NCBI GenBank assembly: GCA_030148775.1
Contig: JASBST010000103.1
Coordinates: forward strand, 1-35,182
Source of the DNA: Thiogranum sp.
Lineage (GTDB): Bacteria > Pseudomonadota > Gammaproteobacteria > DSM-19610
Direction: 5' to 3'
DNA: 35,182 bases
Shown one piece after another: positions 18,664 to 26,631 of the stretch. Position 1 is the first letter of the stretch; every line of letters begins with the position of its first letter. The notes under the pieces were generated by a model. That model was not told the origin of the DNA, searched no databases, and was given only the letters and a program-made list of their open reading frames with translations. The position numbers were made by a program, and so were the translations under genes.

Positions 18664-19764
18664 TCACAAATCGAGTTTTTTGACGACGCGCTCCGCAGTG
18701 GCTTGATGCGAAGTGAGTTTGCCGCCGTAAATAGTGAGCAGCGTTGGTCGATCGCCTGCGCTGTGCAGCAGGGTGTCGCGGCGGCGATGAAAGGGCGCGC
18801 TGTCGCCATCGGGCAACAGACGCAGGCCGCACATGATCCCGGTGACGGCATCGCGCGCCAACGGCGGCGAAAAATAGTGATTGCGCGTTTCCAGTAGATA
18901 CGCGATTTCGCTTTCCAGCGGCACCACCTCGCCGGGGTCGCCGGTGTAGGGTGTTTCAGTCGTGCCGATCAGTGTCTAGCCCTGCCAGGGCATGACGAAT
19001 ACGGCGCGTCCGTCCGCCGGCGCTTCAAGGTAGTAGACCCCGTGCGAAGGCGTCGCGGGAACGACGATATGCGTGCCTTGAACCAACTGCATGGGCAGCG
19101 TGCCGACGGTGGGTTCGAGTTTTGCCAATACAAGATTGGCCCAGGGTCCACTGGCGTTGACCAGACGACGGGCCTTGACCACCCTGGTCTCGGCGCCGCG
19201 ACATTCCAGCCGCCATTCGCCCTGGCTCCATGATCCTCGTGACAAGCCGGATCGATAGCGCAATTCCGCACCCAGGCGCTGTGCCTCGGCGGCGATCCGC
19301 TCGGTCAACAGACGATCGTCGGTTTGCGCATCCCAATAACGGAATACGCTGCGCAGGCCATCACGGTGTAAACCATCGAGGTACGGCCATCGGGCCCGGG
19401 GCACGCGGCTGAATCCCTTGCCGCCCAGCAGGGCGTAAAGTGCCAGTCCGGCGGCGATGGTAAACACGCCGCGGCGCGTCGTACGGTAGACGGGAATATG
19501 GAAAGGCGTCAGCCTGACCAGATCGGGATAGGCCCGCAACAGTCGCGCGCGTTCGCGCAGGCATTCGCGTACCAGACGCAGCTGCCCGCTTTCCAGATAG
19601 CGCAGGCCGCCGTGGATGAGTTTCGAGGACTGGCTCGACGTGCCCATCGCCGCGCCGGCGTATTGTTCCAGCACCAGCACCCGGTGACCGCGCCGCGCGG
19701 CCTCGCGCGCCACGGCCACGCCGTGGATGCCGGCGCCGATGATCGCCAGATCATAGTCCGGCAC
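18664..19764 (-). pseudogene. FAD-dependent glycerol-3-phosphate dehydrogenase, interrupted by an in-frame amber codon
   Basis: The frame from 19764 encodes a DAO-fold flavoprotein of the GlpD type: dinucleotide motif IIGAGIHGVAVAREAARRG, then TSSQSSKLIHGGLRYLESG. At 18976-18978 a TAG interrupts the same frame exactly inside the conserved PWxG(x)TLIGTTE motif (VMPWQG-stop-TLIGTTETPYTGD), after 262 residues; the frame then continues to a normal family ending IYGGKLTSHQATAE at 18664. A single C to T change from CAG would explain it. The joined protein would be about 366 residues, lacking the C-terminal helical domain of E. coli GlpD (501 residues), like other short forms. It is likely inactive unless the codon is read through or is a sequencing error. 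The start overlaps the phosphodiesterase stop by 14 nt. Confidence 0.85.
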
Positions 19765-20518
19765 GATGGCAGGCGCCTGGCGCCAGTCGCGGGTGGCGCA
19801 ACATAGCGCCGATGTCCGCCGTCTCTATCAGGGAGACCCCCCTGGCTGCCCACTCCAGCGCCTGTTGCGGATCGACGATGTCATACAGCATCCACTGCCA
19901 GGGCCCGGGCCAGGGAGGCTGTTGTGGCGGCAGTTTGCGCTCGTTGCAAATCAGGAAGTCCGGCGCCAGTTGTCGGGCCTGAGCCAGTCGCGTTTCATCG
20001 TAGCGCGTCAGTACCCAACCGACAGGCAGGGTGCAATGCCGGCGCGACCAGACCAGCGCGGGCAAATCATAACTGATCAGTACGCATTGCTCCGCGTGAG
20101 CCTGCAGCAGTGGCAGCAGCCGCCGCATGACGACGTCCAGGCCGTGGTGGGCCAGACTTTCCTGTTTGATCTCCACCATGGCGCGCGCCCGCGGCCAGCG
20201 CGCCAGTCGCCGCAGCGCCTCGGACAGCGGCGTGATCGGCGTAGGCGCGAAACGGTCACCGAAACGTTGCGGTTCGTGGACGCTGGCGGTCAGCTGGTGG
20301 CTGGGCGTGGTGAGCGCATCCATTTCCACGTCGGCGGTCCGGCCAAGACCGGCATCGTGCAACAGGACGAATTGGCAATCGGCACACATCTGCACGTCGA
20401 ATTCCAACCAGCAGGCGCCGGCGTCGAGGGCGGCCTGCAGCGCCAGCCAGGTGTTCTCGGGGTACTGTCTCAGATAACCGCGGTGGGCGACAAGGCTGGG
20501 AATGGGCGGATTAGGCAT
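19751..20518 (-). CDS. Glycerophosphodiester phosphodiesterase
   Basis: A 255-residue cytoplasmic GDPD-family TIM-barrel enzyme (UgpQ-like) that releases glycerol-3-phosphate from glycerophosphodiesters. VAHRGYLRQYPENTWLAL carries the catalytic HR and E/N residues, and LEFDVQMCADCQFVLLHDAGLGRT the metal and acid-base residues (E-x-D, HD). The C-terminal W-x-x-x-D region is also recognisable. There is no signal peptide. The start at 20518 overlaps the kinase stop (TAA at 20511-20513) by 8 nt, and its own stop overlaps the dehydrogenase start, so the three genes form one translationally coupled operon that would feed glycerol-3-phosphate into central metabolism. Confidence 0.92.
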   Translation of the reverse strand: MPNPPIPSLVAHRGYLRQYPENTWLALQAALDAGACWLEFDVQMCADCQFVLLHDAGLGRTADVEMDALTTPSHQLTASVHEPQRFGDRFAPTPITPLSEALRRLARWPRARAMVEIKQESLAHHGLDVVMRRLLPLLQAHAEQCVLISYDLPALVWSRRHCTLPVGWVLTRYDETRLAQARQLAPDFLICNERKLPPQQPPWPGPWQWMLYDIVDPQQALEWAARGVSLIETADIGAMLRHPRLAPGACHRAGL

Positions 20519-21926
20519 CGGATGGCCGGTCCAGTCGTTGCTGCAAATAATCACGGAAACCGCGGTAGCGCGCCTGCAAAGCAGGTGCCCGCCGCGGGAC
20601 GAAACGATCCGCCGTCGCTGCCTCGCCCCATTCGGCGGGTCGGCCGGCGGCCAGCCATGCCACGCCGCGGGCGCTGGCCTCATTGTCGGGCGAGCGTAGC
20701 ACATCCAGATCGCACAGATCGGCCAGTTTCTGACACAGGGGGTCAAGCCGGGACAGCCCGCCGCTGACGCGCAGCCGTTCGATCGGCGTCCGGGTCTGCA
20801 GTTGTTGCAAATTGATGGCGAGCAAAAACAGAATGCTTTCGGTTACCGCCAGCGCGCGTTCGGCCAACGTGAGGCGGGCGGTATCGGGTACAAAGACCGG
20901 CTCGAGATTGGTCACCCACCAGGGCGAACCCAGTCCGCCGACACTGTTGATGAAGATCGGTGGCGTGATGTCCGCCGTCAGCCACCGGCCCAGTTGGCCG
21001 AAGATGTCGCTGCCGGGATAGCGCTGCTGCAACCACTGCAACGCGCTGGCGGCGCCGTTGACGGTGGCCTCGCTCAAATAGTCGCAACCCTGCCGGTCGC
21101 TGACGGCGATGCTGGTCAGCAGTCCCAGCGGCGGCGCGTGGGCACCGGGTGCGGCGAGGATGAAGGCGCCGCTGCCGAGGTTGATCAGCGCGTTAGCGTC
21201 GTCCACCTGGCCGTCGGCGAACCAGGCGGCGTTCTGATCGCCGCAGACCGCCGTGAGTGGAAGTTCGTCGTCGATGAGGTTGCCATAGTCATCGATGACC
21301 GGCCGCGGTTCGGGCAGGCGTTGACGTTGAATGCCGAACCAGTCCAGCAGCGCCGGCGACCAGCGGCACTGCCGGACATCCAGCAGCTGCAGACGTTGGG
21401 CGTTGCCGTGGTCGACGCGGTGGTGGCCCTGCCGCGTCAGACGGCAAAGCAGATAAGCCGCCAGGGGGCCCATTCTATACTGGTCTGACGTGGCGAGGTT
21501 GCGCTGCAGCCAGTTCAGTTTGCTGGCGCCATAATGCGCTGAAAGCGGCAGCCCGGACAGCTGTTGTATGCGCTGGCCGTGGGGACCCAGCGCGGTCACC
21601 AGCGACTCGCCGCGCGTGTCCTGCCAGCTCAATGCCGGCGACAGCGCGGCGCCGTCTTCGCCCCAGGCGAGCACCGTCGAGCGCTGGGTGCACAGGCCGC
21701 AACGGCTGAGCGCGCCACGCTGTTCGCGGGTCAATGCGTCCAATACCCCGCGCACCGCGGTTCGCACGCTGTTGACGATCTGCTCGCCTGCCTGTTCGGC
21801 GCGCCCGGCGTGCGGGCGCGTCAGGTCGACGGGCACGAGGCGGGACGCCAGCGGCCGGCCGCGGGCATCGAGGACCAGGGCGCGGCTGGCGTGGGTGCCC
21901 TGGTCGATGGCCAAGGTGTATTCCAT
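20511..21926 (-). CDS. FGGY-family carbohydrate kinase, glycerol-kinase-like
   Basis: A 471-residue sugar or polyol kinase of the FGGY fold, first gene of the operon. Phosphate-1 motif AIDQGTHASRALVLD is at the N-terminus; WQDTRG, GDQNAAWF and NLGSGAFIL follow, and the adenosine-side motif is LRVSGGLSRLDPLCQKLADL. It resembles GlpK but is about 30 residues shorter. The GlpK glycerol-contacting pair Arg-Glu in NQRETT appears here as TQRSTV, so Arg is kept and Glu is lost. The substrate may therefore not be glycerol, although the neighbours (GDPD, G3P dehydrogenase) point to glycerol metabolism. The start at 21926 (MEYTLAIDQG) is the homologous one; the frame extends 14 codons further upstream. 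Confidence 0.85.
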   Translation of the reverse strand: MEYTLAIDQGTHASRALVLDARGRPLASRLVPVDLTRPHAGRAEQAGEQIVNSVRTAVRGVLDALTREQRGALSRCGLCTQRSTVLAWGEDGAALSPALSWQDTRGESLVTALGPHGQRIQQLSGLPLSAHYGASKLNWLQRNLATSDQYRMGPLAAYLLCRLTRQGHHRVDHGNAQRLQLLDVRQCRWSPALLDWFGIQRQRLPEPRPVIDDYGNLIDDELPLTAVCGDQNAAWFADGQVDDANALINLGSGAFILAAPGAHAPPLGLLTSIAVSDRQGCDYLSEATVNGAASALQWLQQRYPGSDIFGQLGRWLTADITPPIFINSVGGLGSPWWVTNLEPVFVPDTARLTLAERALAVTESILFLLAINLQQLQTRTPIERLRVSGGLSRLDPLCQKLADLCDLDVLRSPDNEASARGVAWLAAGRPAEWGEAATADRFVPRRAPALQARYRGFRDYLQQRLDRPSDA

Positions 21927-22006
21927 GGGCCTACGATAGCCGCTGGCGCTTGAAGCCAAAAGGTCCACGGCGTAAAAAGTGTGTTTGATTAAGGGGGACC
22001 AGCCGT

Positions 22007-22438
22007 ATGAGTGAAGCGTTCGAACTGCATCCGCGCCTGGCGGCCGACTGCGTGCCGGTCGGGCGCTTGTCGCTCAGCGAACTGCTGTTGTTTGACGATG
22101 CGCGCTATCCCTGGTTCGTGCTGGTGCCGCGCCGCCCCGGCGTGAGCGAAATCTTCGAGCTGCCGACGGCGCAACAGGCGCAACTGTGGCAGGAGTCGGC
22201 GCAGCTCGCGAGCTTCATGAAGCAGACGTTCGCGGCGGATAAACTCAATATCGGCGTGCTCGGCAATCTGGTGCCGCAACTGCATATGCACCATATCGCC
22301 CGCTACCGCACGGACCCGGCCTGGCCGGGTCCGGTGTGGGGGCACAGTCGAACCCAACGCTACGGCCGCGAGTTGCTTGAAGAGCGGCTTGCACTGACGC
22401 GCGCCGCGTTCGGTGCGCAGTTGCGGCCAGCCGACTGA
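22007..22438 (+). CDS. HIT-domain protein, probable nucleotide hydrolase
   Basis: A 143-residue histidine-triad protein. The motif is QLHMHHIARY at 91-100: the first His of the usual HxHxHxx is Gln91, while His93 (nucleophile position) and His95 are kept, a pattern seen in a known proteobacterial HIT subgroup. WFVLVPRRPGVSEIFEL near the N-terminus is also typical. Substrate is probably a dinucleoside polyphosphate or an AMP-linked compound. AGGGGG about 9 nt before the ATG is the likely ribosome site. It is divergent from the kinase gene, and a DsrC-like gene follows on the same strand after 88 bp. Confidence 0.88.
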   Translation: MSEAFELHPRLAADCVPVGRLSLSELLLFDDARYPWFVLVPRRPGVSEIFELPTAQQAQLWQESAQLASFMKQTFAADKLNIGVLGNLVPQLHMHHIARYRTDPAWPGPVWGHSRTQRYGRELLEERLALTRAAFGAQLRPAD

Positions 22439-22526
22439 TCCCTGTTGTTGGCGGCAGTTTTTTTTCGAAGTGCTATATTTGAGGGGAGTCTTGCAGTTCC
22501 ATTCGACCCTGAGGAGGAGTCGCAGT

Positions 22527-22862
22527 ATGGCACTATCGGCCGTCAGTTCGGATTTTGTTCATGCCCCTTCAGACTGGTCTCAGGTCGAGGCACGCGCCCA
22601 GGCCGACCGTGAGGGACTTTCGATGCAGGAAGATCACTGGGAAGTGGTGCAGGCTTTGCAGGAATATTGTTCCCGGCACGACTGCAACAAGTACAGCGTA
22701 CGCGAACTCCACGATGCGCTGGACGAGAAGTTTCACAGCAAAGGCGGTTACAAGTACCTCTATAAACTGTTCCCGGGTGGCCCGATCGCCCAGGGATGCC
22801 GCCTGGCGGGTCTCGAGCCGCCCGCGGGTGCCGTAGACCTCGGATTCGGCAGCGTCGTCTGA
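22527..22862 (+). CDS. DsrC/TusE-family protein lacking the C-terminal cysteine (paralog 2)
   Basis: A 111-residue second DsrC-family protein, only distantly similar to the one at 13790. It shows the family core MQEDHWEVVQALQEYCSRHD and the arm KYLYKLFPGGPIAQGCRLAGLEPP. Cys91 is at the CysB position; the CysA position 11 residues later is Ala102, and a nine-residue extension DLGFGSVVV-like tail follows. The N-terminal D-x-x-G-FL segment is also degenerate. Like paralog 1 it therefore lacks the residue essential for sulfur relay and could be a regulatory RspA-type protein. A strong GAGGAG (from 22511) sits about 8 nt before the ATG; the frame upstream of 22527 is not coding. TATATT at 22474-22479 is a possible -10. 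Confidence 0.85.
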   Translation: MALSAVSSDFVHAPSDWSQVEARAQADREGLSMQEDHWEVVQALQEYCSRHDCNKYSVRELHDALDEKFHSKGGYKYLYKLFPGGPIAQGCRLAGLEPPAGAVDLGFGSVV

Positions 22863-22874
22863 ACGCGCGCCCGC

Positions 22875-22897
22875 GCCACGCCTTTTCCGTGCGTGGC
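22875..22897 (+). other. Perfect 7-bp hairpin after DsrC paralog 2
   Basis: GCCACGC (22875-22881) and GCGTGGC (22891-22897) can pair around a 9-nt loop, starting 12 nt after the stop. No T run follows. It may stabilise the 3' end of the mRNA. Confidence 0.4.
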
Positions 22898-22928
22898 TGG
22901 GCGGCGCAAGAAGCACCAATTCACTGAA

Positions 22929-22966
22929 CCGTCCAGGAGGGGGCCTGGCGGGTGCGGTCCTTTTTT
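22929..22966 (+). terminator. Probable intrinsic terminator before glrK
   Basis: CCAGG/CCTGG with an outer ACCG/CGGT pairing forms an interrupted stem, followed after CC by six T (22961-22966). It would end the HIT/DsrC-like transcript. The rest of the 236-bp gap before glrK holds a small GTGAT/ATCAC repeat at 23050-23066 and no recognisable promoter. Confidence 0.6.
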
Positions 22967-23098
22967 CCCGCCGTCTCCGGCGCTGATGCCGCAGTCGCGG
23001 CGCTTTCCGGCCCTCCCGGGGCCGGCCTTAGCCTCGGGTTTTCCATTCCGTGATGACTTCAATCACAATAGTCCTTTCTGGACCGAGGATACCCGCGC

Positions 23099-24547
23099 TT
23101 GAGATTTTATCGCCCGAAATCCATCCGTCGTCTGTTGCTGGTCGGTTACATGCTGGTGGTGGCGCCGCTGTTGATCGCGCTGGTTCATGCCACCTACGAG
23201 GTCGACCGCCTGGTGGCGCAGGGGCAACGGGCACTGTTCGCCACGGTCAGGGCCACGCAGAGCAGCCAGCTGTTGCTGGAGGCCATTACCGATATGGAGC
23301 GAAATGCACGTCAGTTCAAAGTGTTGGGTGACCAGGCCCTGCTCGAAGTCTATAACGAGAACCACCAGAAGTTCGTCGATACGGTACGCCGCCTGCTGGC
23401 GCTGAATCTGCCGCAGTCCCAACGTGACCGCCTGCTGCTGATGCAGCGGGTGGAGGCCGGGATCACGCGCACGCTCAGCCAGCATCCATACGACGCGCCG
23501 GAAACGGCGCAGGCGGTCGACGGTTTTGCCGAGCTGGCGCGCGACGCGCGCGAAATCCTGGTCGATAACCGCAAGCTGGTGGAAGGCGAAGTGGCCACCC
23601 TGGAAACCAAGGGCGCGGAGGTGCAGCGTGGGCTGGTCGTCCAGGCGGTCGCGCTGGTACCGGCGGTGTTGGTCCTGGCGGCATTTTTTACCCTGTTGGT
23701 CAACCGCCCGATCCAACAGGTGGATCGGGCCATCCGGCGTCTGGGCGATGGCGATTTTTCCCAGCCGGCGCAGATTGTCGGGCCTCGCGACGTGGAACAG
23801 CTGGGTGAGCGGCTGGACTGGATGCGCACCCGCCTGCTCGAAGTGGAGCAGGAGAAAAACCGCTTTTTGCGGCATATCTCCCACGAGCTGAAGACGCCCT
23901 TGACCGCCATCCGCGAGGGCGCGGAACTCCTCAATGAAGGCGTGGTGGGGCATCTGAACAGTCAACAGGGGGAAATCACGGCGATTCTGCGTGACAACAC
24001 CTTGCAGCTACAGAAACTGATCGAAAATCTGCTGGATTTCAATATCGCCAGCCAGCGCACCGCAAAATTGCATATCGAACGCGTGGCTTTGCGCGGCCTG
24101 ATATATAATGTTCTTACAGATCACAAGGTTGCGATTCTTGCCCGACAACTGGTTCTGAATGTGTCGCTGGATCCTGTAGCATTGGACGGGGACCGCGCCA
24201 AACTGCAGACGCTGGTGGATAATTTGATCTCGAACGCGATCAAATTTTCGCCGGAAAAAGGCCGCCTGCGCGTTCATCTGTGCGCGCGGGAAGGTCAGGC
24301 TGTGATCGAAGTGGCAGATTCCGGTCCGGGCATCCCCGAGGAAGAACGCCGACGGGTGTTCGACGCCTTTTATCAAGGTGCGAATGTCGCCAATGGCCAC
24401 GTGCGCGGTACCGGCCTGGGGCTGTCGATTGCGCGCGAATATGCGCAAGCGCACGGCGGTTATATAGAGGTCATCGACCGCGACTCCGCGGGCGCCTGTT
24501 TGCGCGTGGTGCTACCGCTGGAACCGGCTGAGGAGCAATGTGCGTAA
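23099..24547 (+). CDS. glrK: Sensor histidine kinase GlrK (QseE)
   Basis: A 482-residue membrane-bound kinase of the GlrK/QseE type, partner of GlrR. Two transmembrane segments (about 10-30 and 178-200) flank a mostly helical periplasmic domain; a HAMP linker follows (NRPIQQVDRAIRRLGDGDF). The H-box FLRHISHELKTPLTAIREGAELL places the phosphorylated histidine at His262, and the ATPase domain has NLISNAIKFSP (N box), DSGPGIPEEERRRVFDAFYQG (G1/F) and GTGLGLSIARE (G2). The H-box and G-box wording matches E. coli GlrK closely. The start is TTG at 23099; no strong ribosome site is seen, so expression may be low. It overlaps glrQ by 8 nt. Confidence 0.92.
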   Translation: MRFYRPKSIRRLLLVGYMLVVAPLLIALVHATYEVDRLVAQGQRALFATVRATQSSQLLLEAITDMERNARQFKVLGDQALLEVYNENHQKFVDTVRRLLALNLPQSQRDRLLLMQRVEAGITRTLSQHPYDAPETAQAVDGFAELARDAREILVDNRKLVEGEVATLETKGAEVQRGLVVQAVALVPAVLVLAAFFTLLVNRPIQQVDRAIRRLGDGDFSQPAQIVGPRDVEQLGERLDWMRTRLLEVEQEKNRFLRHISHELKTPLTAIREGAELLNEGVVGHLNSQQGEITAILRDNTLQLQKLIENLLDFNIASQRTAKLHIERVALRGLIYNVLTDHKVAILARQLVLNVSLDPVALDGDRAKLQTLVDNLISNAIKFSPEKGRLRVHLCAREGQAVIEVADSGPGIPEEERRRVFDAFYQGANVANGHVRGTGLGLSIAREYAQAHGGYIEVIDRDSAGACLRVVLPLEPAEEQCA

Positions 24548-25064
24548 CTATTTGTTACTGACTGTTTTTTTTCTGTGTGCCTGCCAGCCCATGGCGGTCC
24601 AGCATGGCGGCGACGGACGTGTGCCGGTGGCGCTGCGGGTCGACGATGCCGCCTATTGGCTGGAAGAGTGGTGGCGCCTGCGTGCCTTGCCGCCGGAGCA
24701 GAACGCGCAGGCGCTGGAGCGACGGCAACAGGAATTCGCCCGCCGGCCCGACACCCGCAGCCGGCTGCGGCTGGCGCTGTTGCTGGCCGAGGGGCCGGCC
24801 GAGGTGCGCGACGAGCCGCGCGCGCTGAAGTTGCTCCAGGACCTGGATCCGCACGCCAGTGCCAGTTCTCGCGCGTTGGCGCGGTTGTTGACTCAGGTGA
24901 TCCGTGAAAAGACGGGGACGGGTGATAAAATCGCCGTGCTCAAGCGCGCGCTGACGGAATCCGAAGGGCGGGTCAAGGAGTTGGAACGACAGTTGCAAGA
25001 GCTGACCGACATTGAGCAAAGTATCCAGAAACGCGAAACGCCGTTAGAACGGAAGGAGAATTGA
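24540..25064 (+). CDS. QseG/GlrQ-like outer-membrane lipoprotein
   Basis: A 174-residue lipoprotein between kinase and regulator genes, the position of qseG (yfhG) in E. coli. The GTG start at 24540 lies inside the end of glrK. The signal peptide ends in the lipobox LCAC with Cys15; Gln at +2 predicts sorting to the outer membrane. The C-terminus (about 125-165) is a probable coiled coil. Sequence similarity to enterobacterial QseG is weak, so the name rests on position, lipobox and helical character. QseG is known to contact the QseE sensor domain from the outer membrane, and the same is likely here. Confidence 0.75.
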   Translation: MRNYLLLTVFFLCACQPMAVQHGGDGRVPVALRVDDAAYWLEEWWRLRALPPEQNAQALERRQQEFARRPDTRSRLRLALLLAEGPAEVRDEPRALKLLQDLDPHASASSRALARLLTQVIREKTGTGDKIAVLKRALTESEGRVKELERQLQELTDIEQSIQKRETPLERKEN

Positions 25065-25065
25065 T

Positions 25066-26448
25066 TTGAGTGCTTGTCGATACAGGGTCCTGGTGGTGGA
25101 CGACGATCCGGCGTTGTTGCGTCTGCTGTCGATGCGGCTGTCCGCCGTCGGCTATGAGGTGGCGGCGGTGGAGAGCGGCGAAAAGGCCCTGGCACAGATT
25201 CCGATCTTCCAACCTCACTTGGTAATCACGGACTTGCGTATGGATGGTATGGACGGCATGGCGTTGTTCGACCAGATCTATAGCCGCAGTCCGGCCCTTC
25301 CTGTGATCATTCTCACCGCCCACGGATCCATTCCCGAAGCGGTCGATGCCACCAGCCGCGGCGTCTTTGGCTATCTCACAAAACCCTTCGACAGCAAGGA
25401 ATTGTTGGAACAGGTGACACGCGCGTTGCGGGTGACCGGCGAACAACACGAGCGGCGCGAGGACGAACAGGTCGCCGAATGGCGTCAAGAGATCGTGACC
25501 CGCAGCCCGTTGATGGAAGACCTGCTGGGGCAGGCACGCCTGGTGGCGGCCAGCGAGGCGAGTATCTTCATTCATGGCCAGAGCGGCACCGGCAAGGAAG
25601 TGCTGGCGCGCGCCATTCATCATGCCAGCCCGCGCGCAGGCGGGGATTTCGTCGCCGTCAACTGTAGTGCCATTCCGGAAACCCTGTTCGAGTCCGAGTT
25701 TTTCGGCCACGTCAAAGGTTCGTTCACCGGTGCCACGCGCGATCACAAGGGCCTGTTCCAGGCTGCCAATGGCGGTACCCTGTTTCTCGATGAAATCGGC
25801 GATATGCCGATGACCTTCCAGGTGAAGCTGCTGCGCGCGATCCAGGAGCGGGTGGTGCGACCGGTTGGCGCCACGCGCGCCATCCCGGTGGATGTGCGCA
25901 TTATTTCCGCCACCCACCGCGATCTCGAGGAATTGCGCAATTCCGGCCGCTTCCGCGAGGATTTGTATTACCGGCTGAACGTGGTGGCGCTGGATATCCC
26001 GGCGCTGGTCGAGCGGCGTGAGGACATCCCGCTGCTGGCAAACTATTTTCTGACCACGCTGGAGGATGCGGCCAAGAAAGGTGTCAAGGGATTTTCCGCC
26101 GACGCCATGGAAGTGCTGTTATCCGCGCCCTGGCCGGGCAACGTTCGTCAATTGTTCAACATTGTCGAGCAGTCGGTCGCCTTCACCACCACTTCGTTGA
26201 TCCCCGCCAGTCTGGTGCAGCGCGCGTTGCGCGACGAAGTGGATGCCGAAATGCCGGCTTTTGCCGATGCGCGTTCCCGTTTCGAGCGCGAATATCTGAC
26301 GCAACTCCTGCAGATCACCAACGGCAACGTCAGCCAGGCGGCCCGTATCGCCAAGCGCAACCGCACCGAGTTCTATAAGCTGTTGCATAAACATCATCTG
26401 AACCCGTCGCAGTTCAAGGGTAATCAGGTCCAGCGGATGTCGCTGTAA
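25066..26448 (+). CDS. glrR: Sigma-54 response regulator GlrR (QseF)
   Basis: A 460-residue NtrC-type activator. The receiver domain (1 to about 120) has the acidic pocket Asp13-Asp14 and phosphoacceptor Asp56, the same number as in E. coli GlrR. The AAA+ domain has Walker A GQSGTGKE, the sigma-54 contact loop GSFTGA (a variant of GAFTGA), Walker B GGTLFLDEIGDMP and the arginine-finger region FREDLYYRLNV. A Fis-type helix-turn-helix is at the C-terminus (NVSQAARIAKRNRTEFYKLL). The TTG start follows AAGGAG by 7 nt and lies 1 nt after the glrQ stop. A predicted GlrR site overlaps its own stop codon, and an exact sigma-54 promoter lies 158 bp further on. Confidence 0.95.
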   Translation: MSACRYRVLVVDDDPALLRLLSMRLSAVGYEVAAVESGEKALAQIPIFQPHLVITDLRMDGMDGMALFDQIYSRSPALPVIILTAHGSIPEAVDATSRGVFGYLTKPFDSKELLEQVTRALRVTGEQHERREDEQVAEWRQEIVTRSPLMEDLLGQARLVAASEASIFIHGQSGTGKEVLARAIHHASPRAGGDFVAVNCSAIPETLFESEFFGHVKGSFTGATRDHKGLFQAANGGTLFLDEIGDMPMTFQVKLLRAIQERVVRPVGATRAIPVDVRIISATHRDLEELRNSGRFREDLYYRLNVVALDIPALVERREDIPLLANYFLTTLEDAAKKGVKGFSADAMEVLLSAPWPGNVRQLFNIVEQSVAFTTTSLIPASLVQRALRDEVDAEMPAFADARSRFEREYLTQLLQITNGNVSQAARIAKRNRTEFYKLLHKHHLNPSQFKGNQVQRMSL

Positions 26449-26455
26449 GGCGACG
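26438..26455. promoter_or_regulatory. Predicted GlrR operator, distal, imperfect
   Basis: TGTC-N10-GACG (one mismatch to the GlrR consensus TGTC-N10-GACA) with inner arms GTCGC and GCGAC spaced by 6 bp. It overlaps the glrR stop codon (26446-26448). Its centre is 65 bp, about six helical turns, upstream of the proximal site. Confidence 0.55.
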
Positions 26456-26500
26456 AAGCAAACGCACTATTGGCGGAATTTGGTGACGGTTTGAGAAAAG

Positions 26501-26522
26501 ACTGTCGTCAAAGTACGACAGT
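26501..26522. promoter_or_regulatory. Predicted GlrR operator, proximal, exact
   Basis: ACTGTCGT-N6-ACGACAGT is a perfect 8-bp inverted repeat that contains TGTC-N10-GACA (26503-26520), the binding consensus published for GlrR at enterobacterial glmY. Its centre is about 120 bp upstream of the predicted sigma-54 start, a normal enhancer distance. Confidence 0.75.
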
Positions 26523-26605
26523 TGTACGGGTTTTTGGGTCTCCGATTTCTCCTTCTGGCCGGCTTTTGCCGCCGTCAGGCCCTACCGGCGGCGCTCGGGT
26601 CGCGC

Positions 26606-26621
26606 TGGCACAGGCTTTGCT
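26606..26621 (+). promoter_or_regulatory. Sigma-54 promoter, exact consensus
   Basis: TGGCAC (26606-26611), five bases, TTGCT (26617-26621). This is a full match to TGGCAC-N5-TTGCW. With GG at -25/-24 and GC at -13/-12, transcription should start at 26631-26633 on a purine. It is the only such match I found in the window, and it lies just downstream of a sigma-54 activator gene and its predicted sites. Confidence 0.85.
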
Positions 26622-26631
26622 GTTCGCTTGG

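Noticed and set aside
18976-18978. TAG in the dehydrogenase as a recoded (pyrrolysine-like) codon
   Set aside because: TAG serves as the normal stop of other genes in the window (for example fmdB at 8327-8329 and cpoB at 32034-32036), and no recoding element is seen; a nonsense change is simpler.
22863-23098. Search for a glmY-like sigma-54 promoter upstream of glrK, its place in enterobacteria
   Set aside because: No TGGCAC-N5-TTGCW or TGTC-N10-GACA is present there; the only such elements are downstream of glrR.
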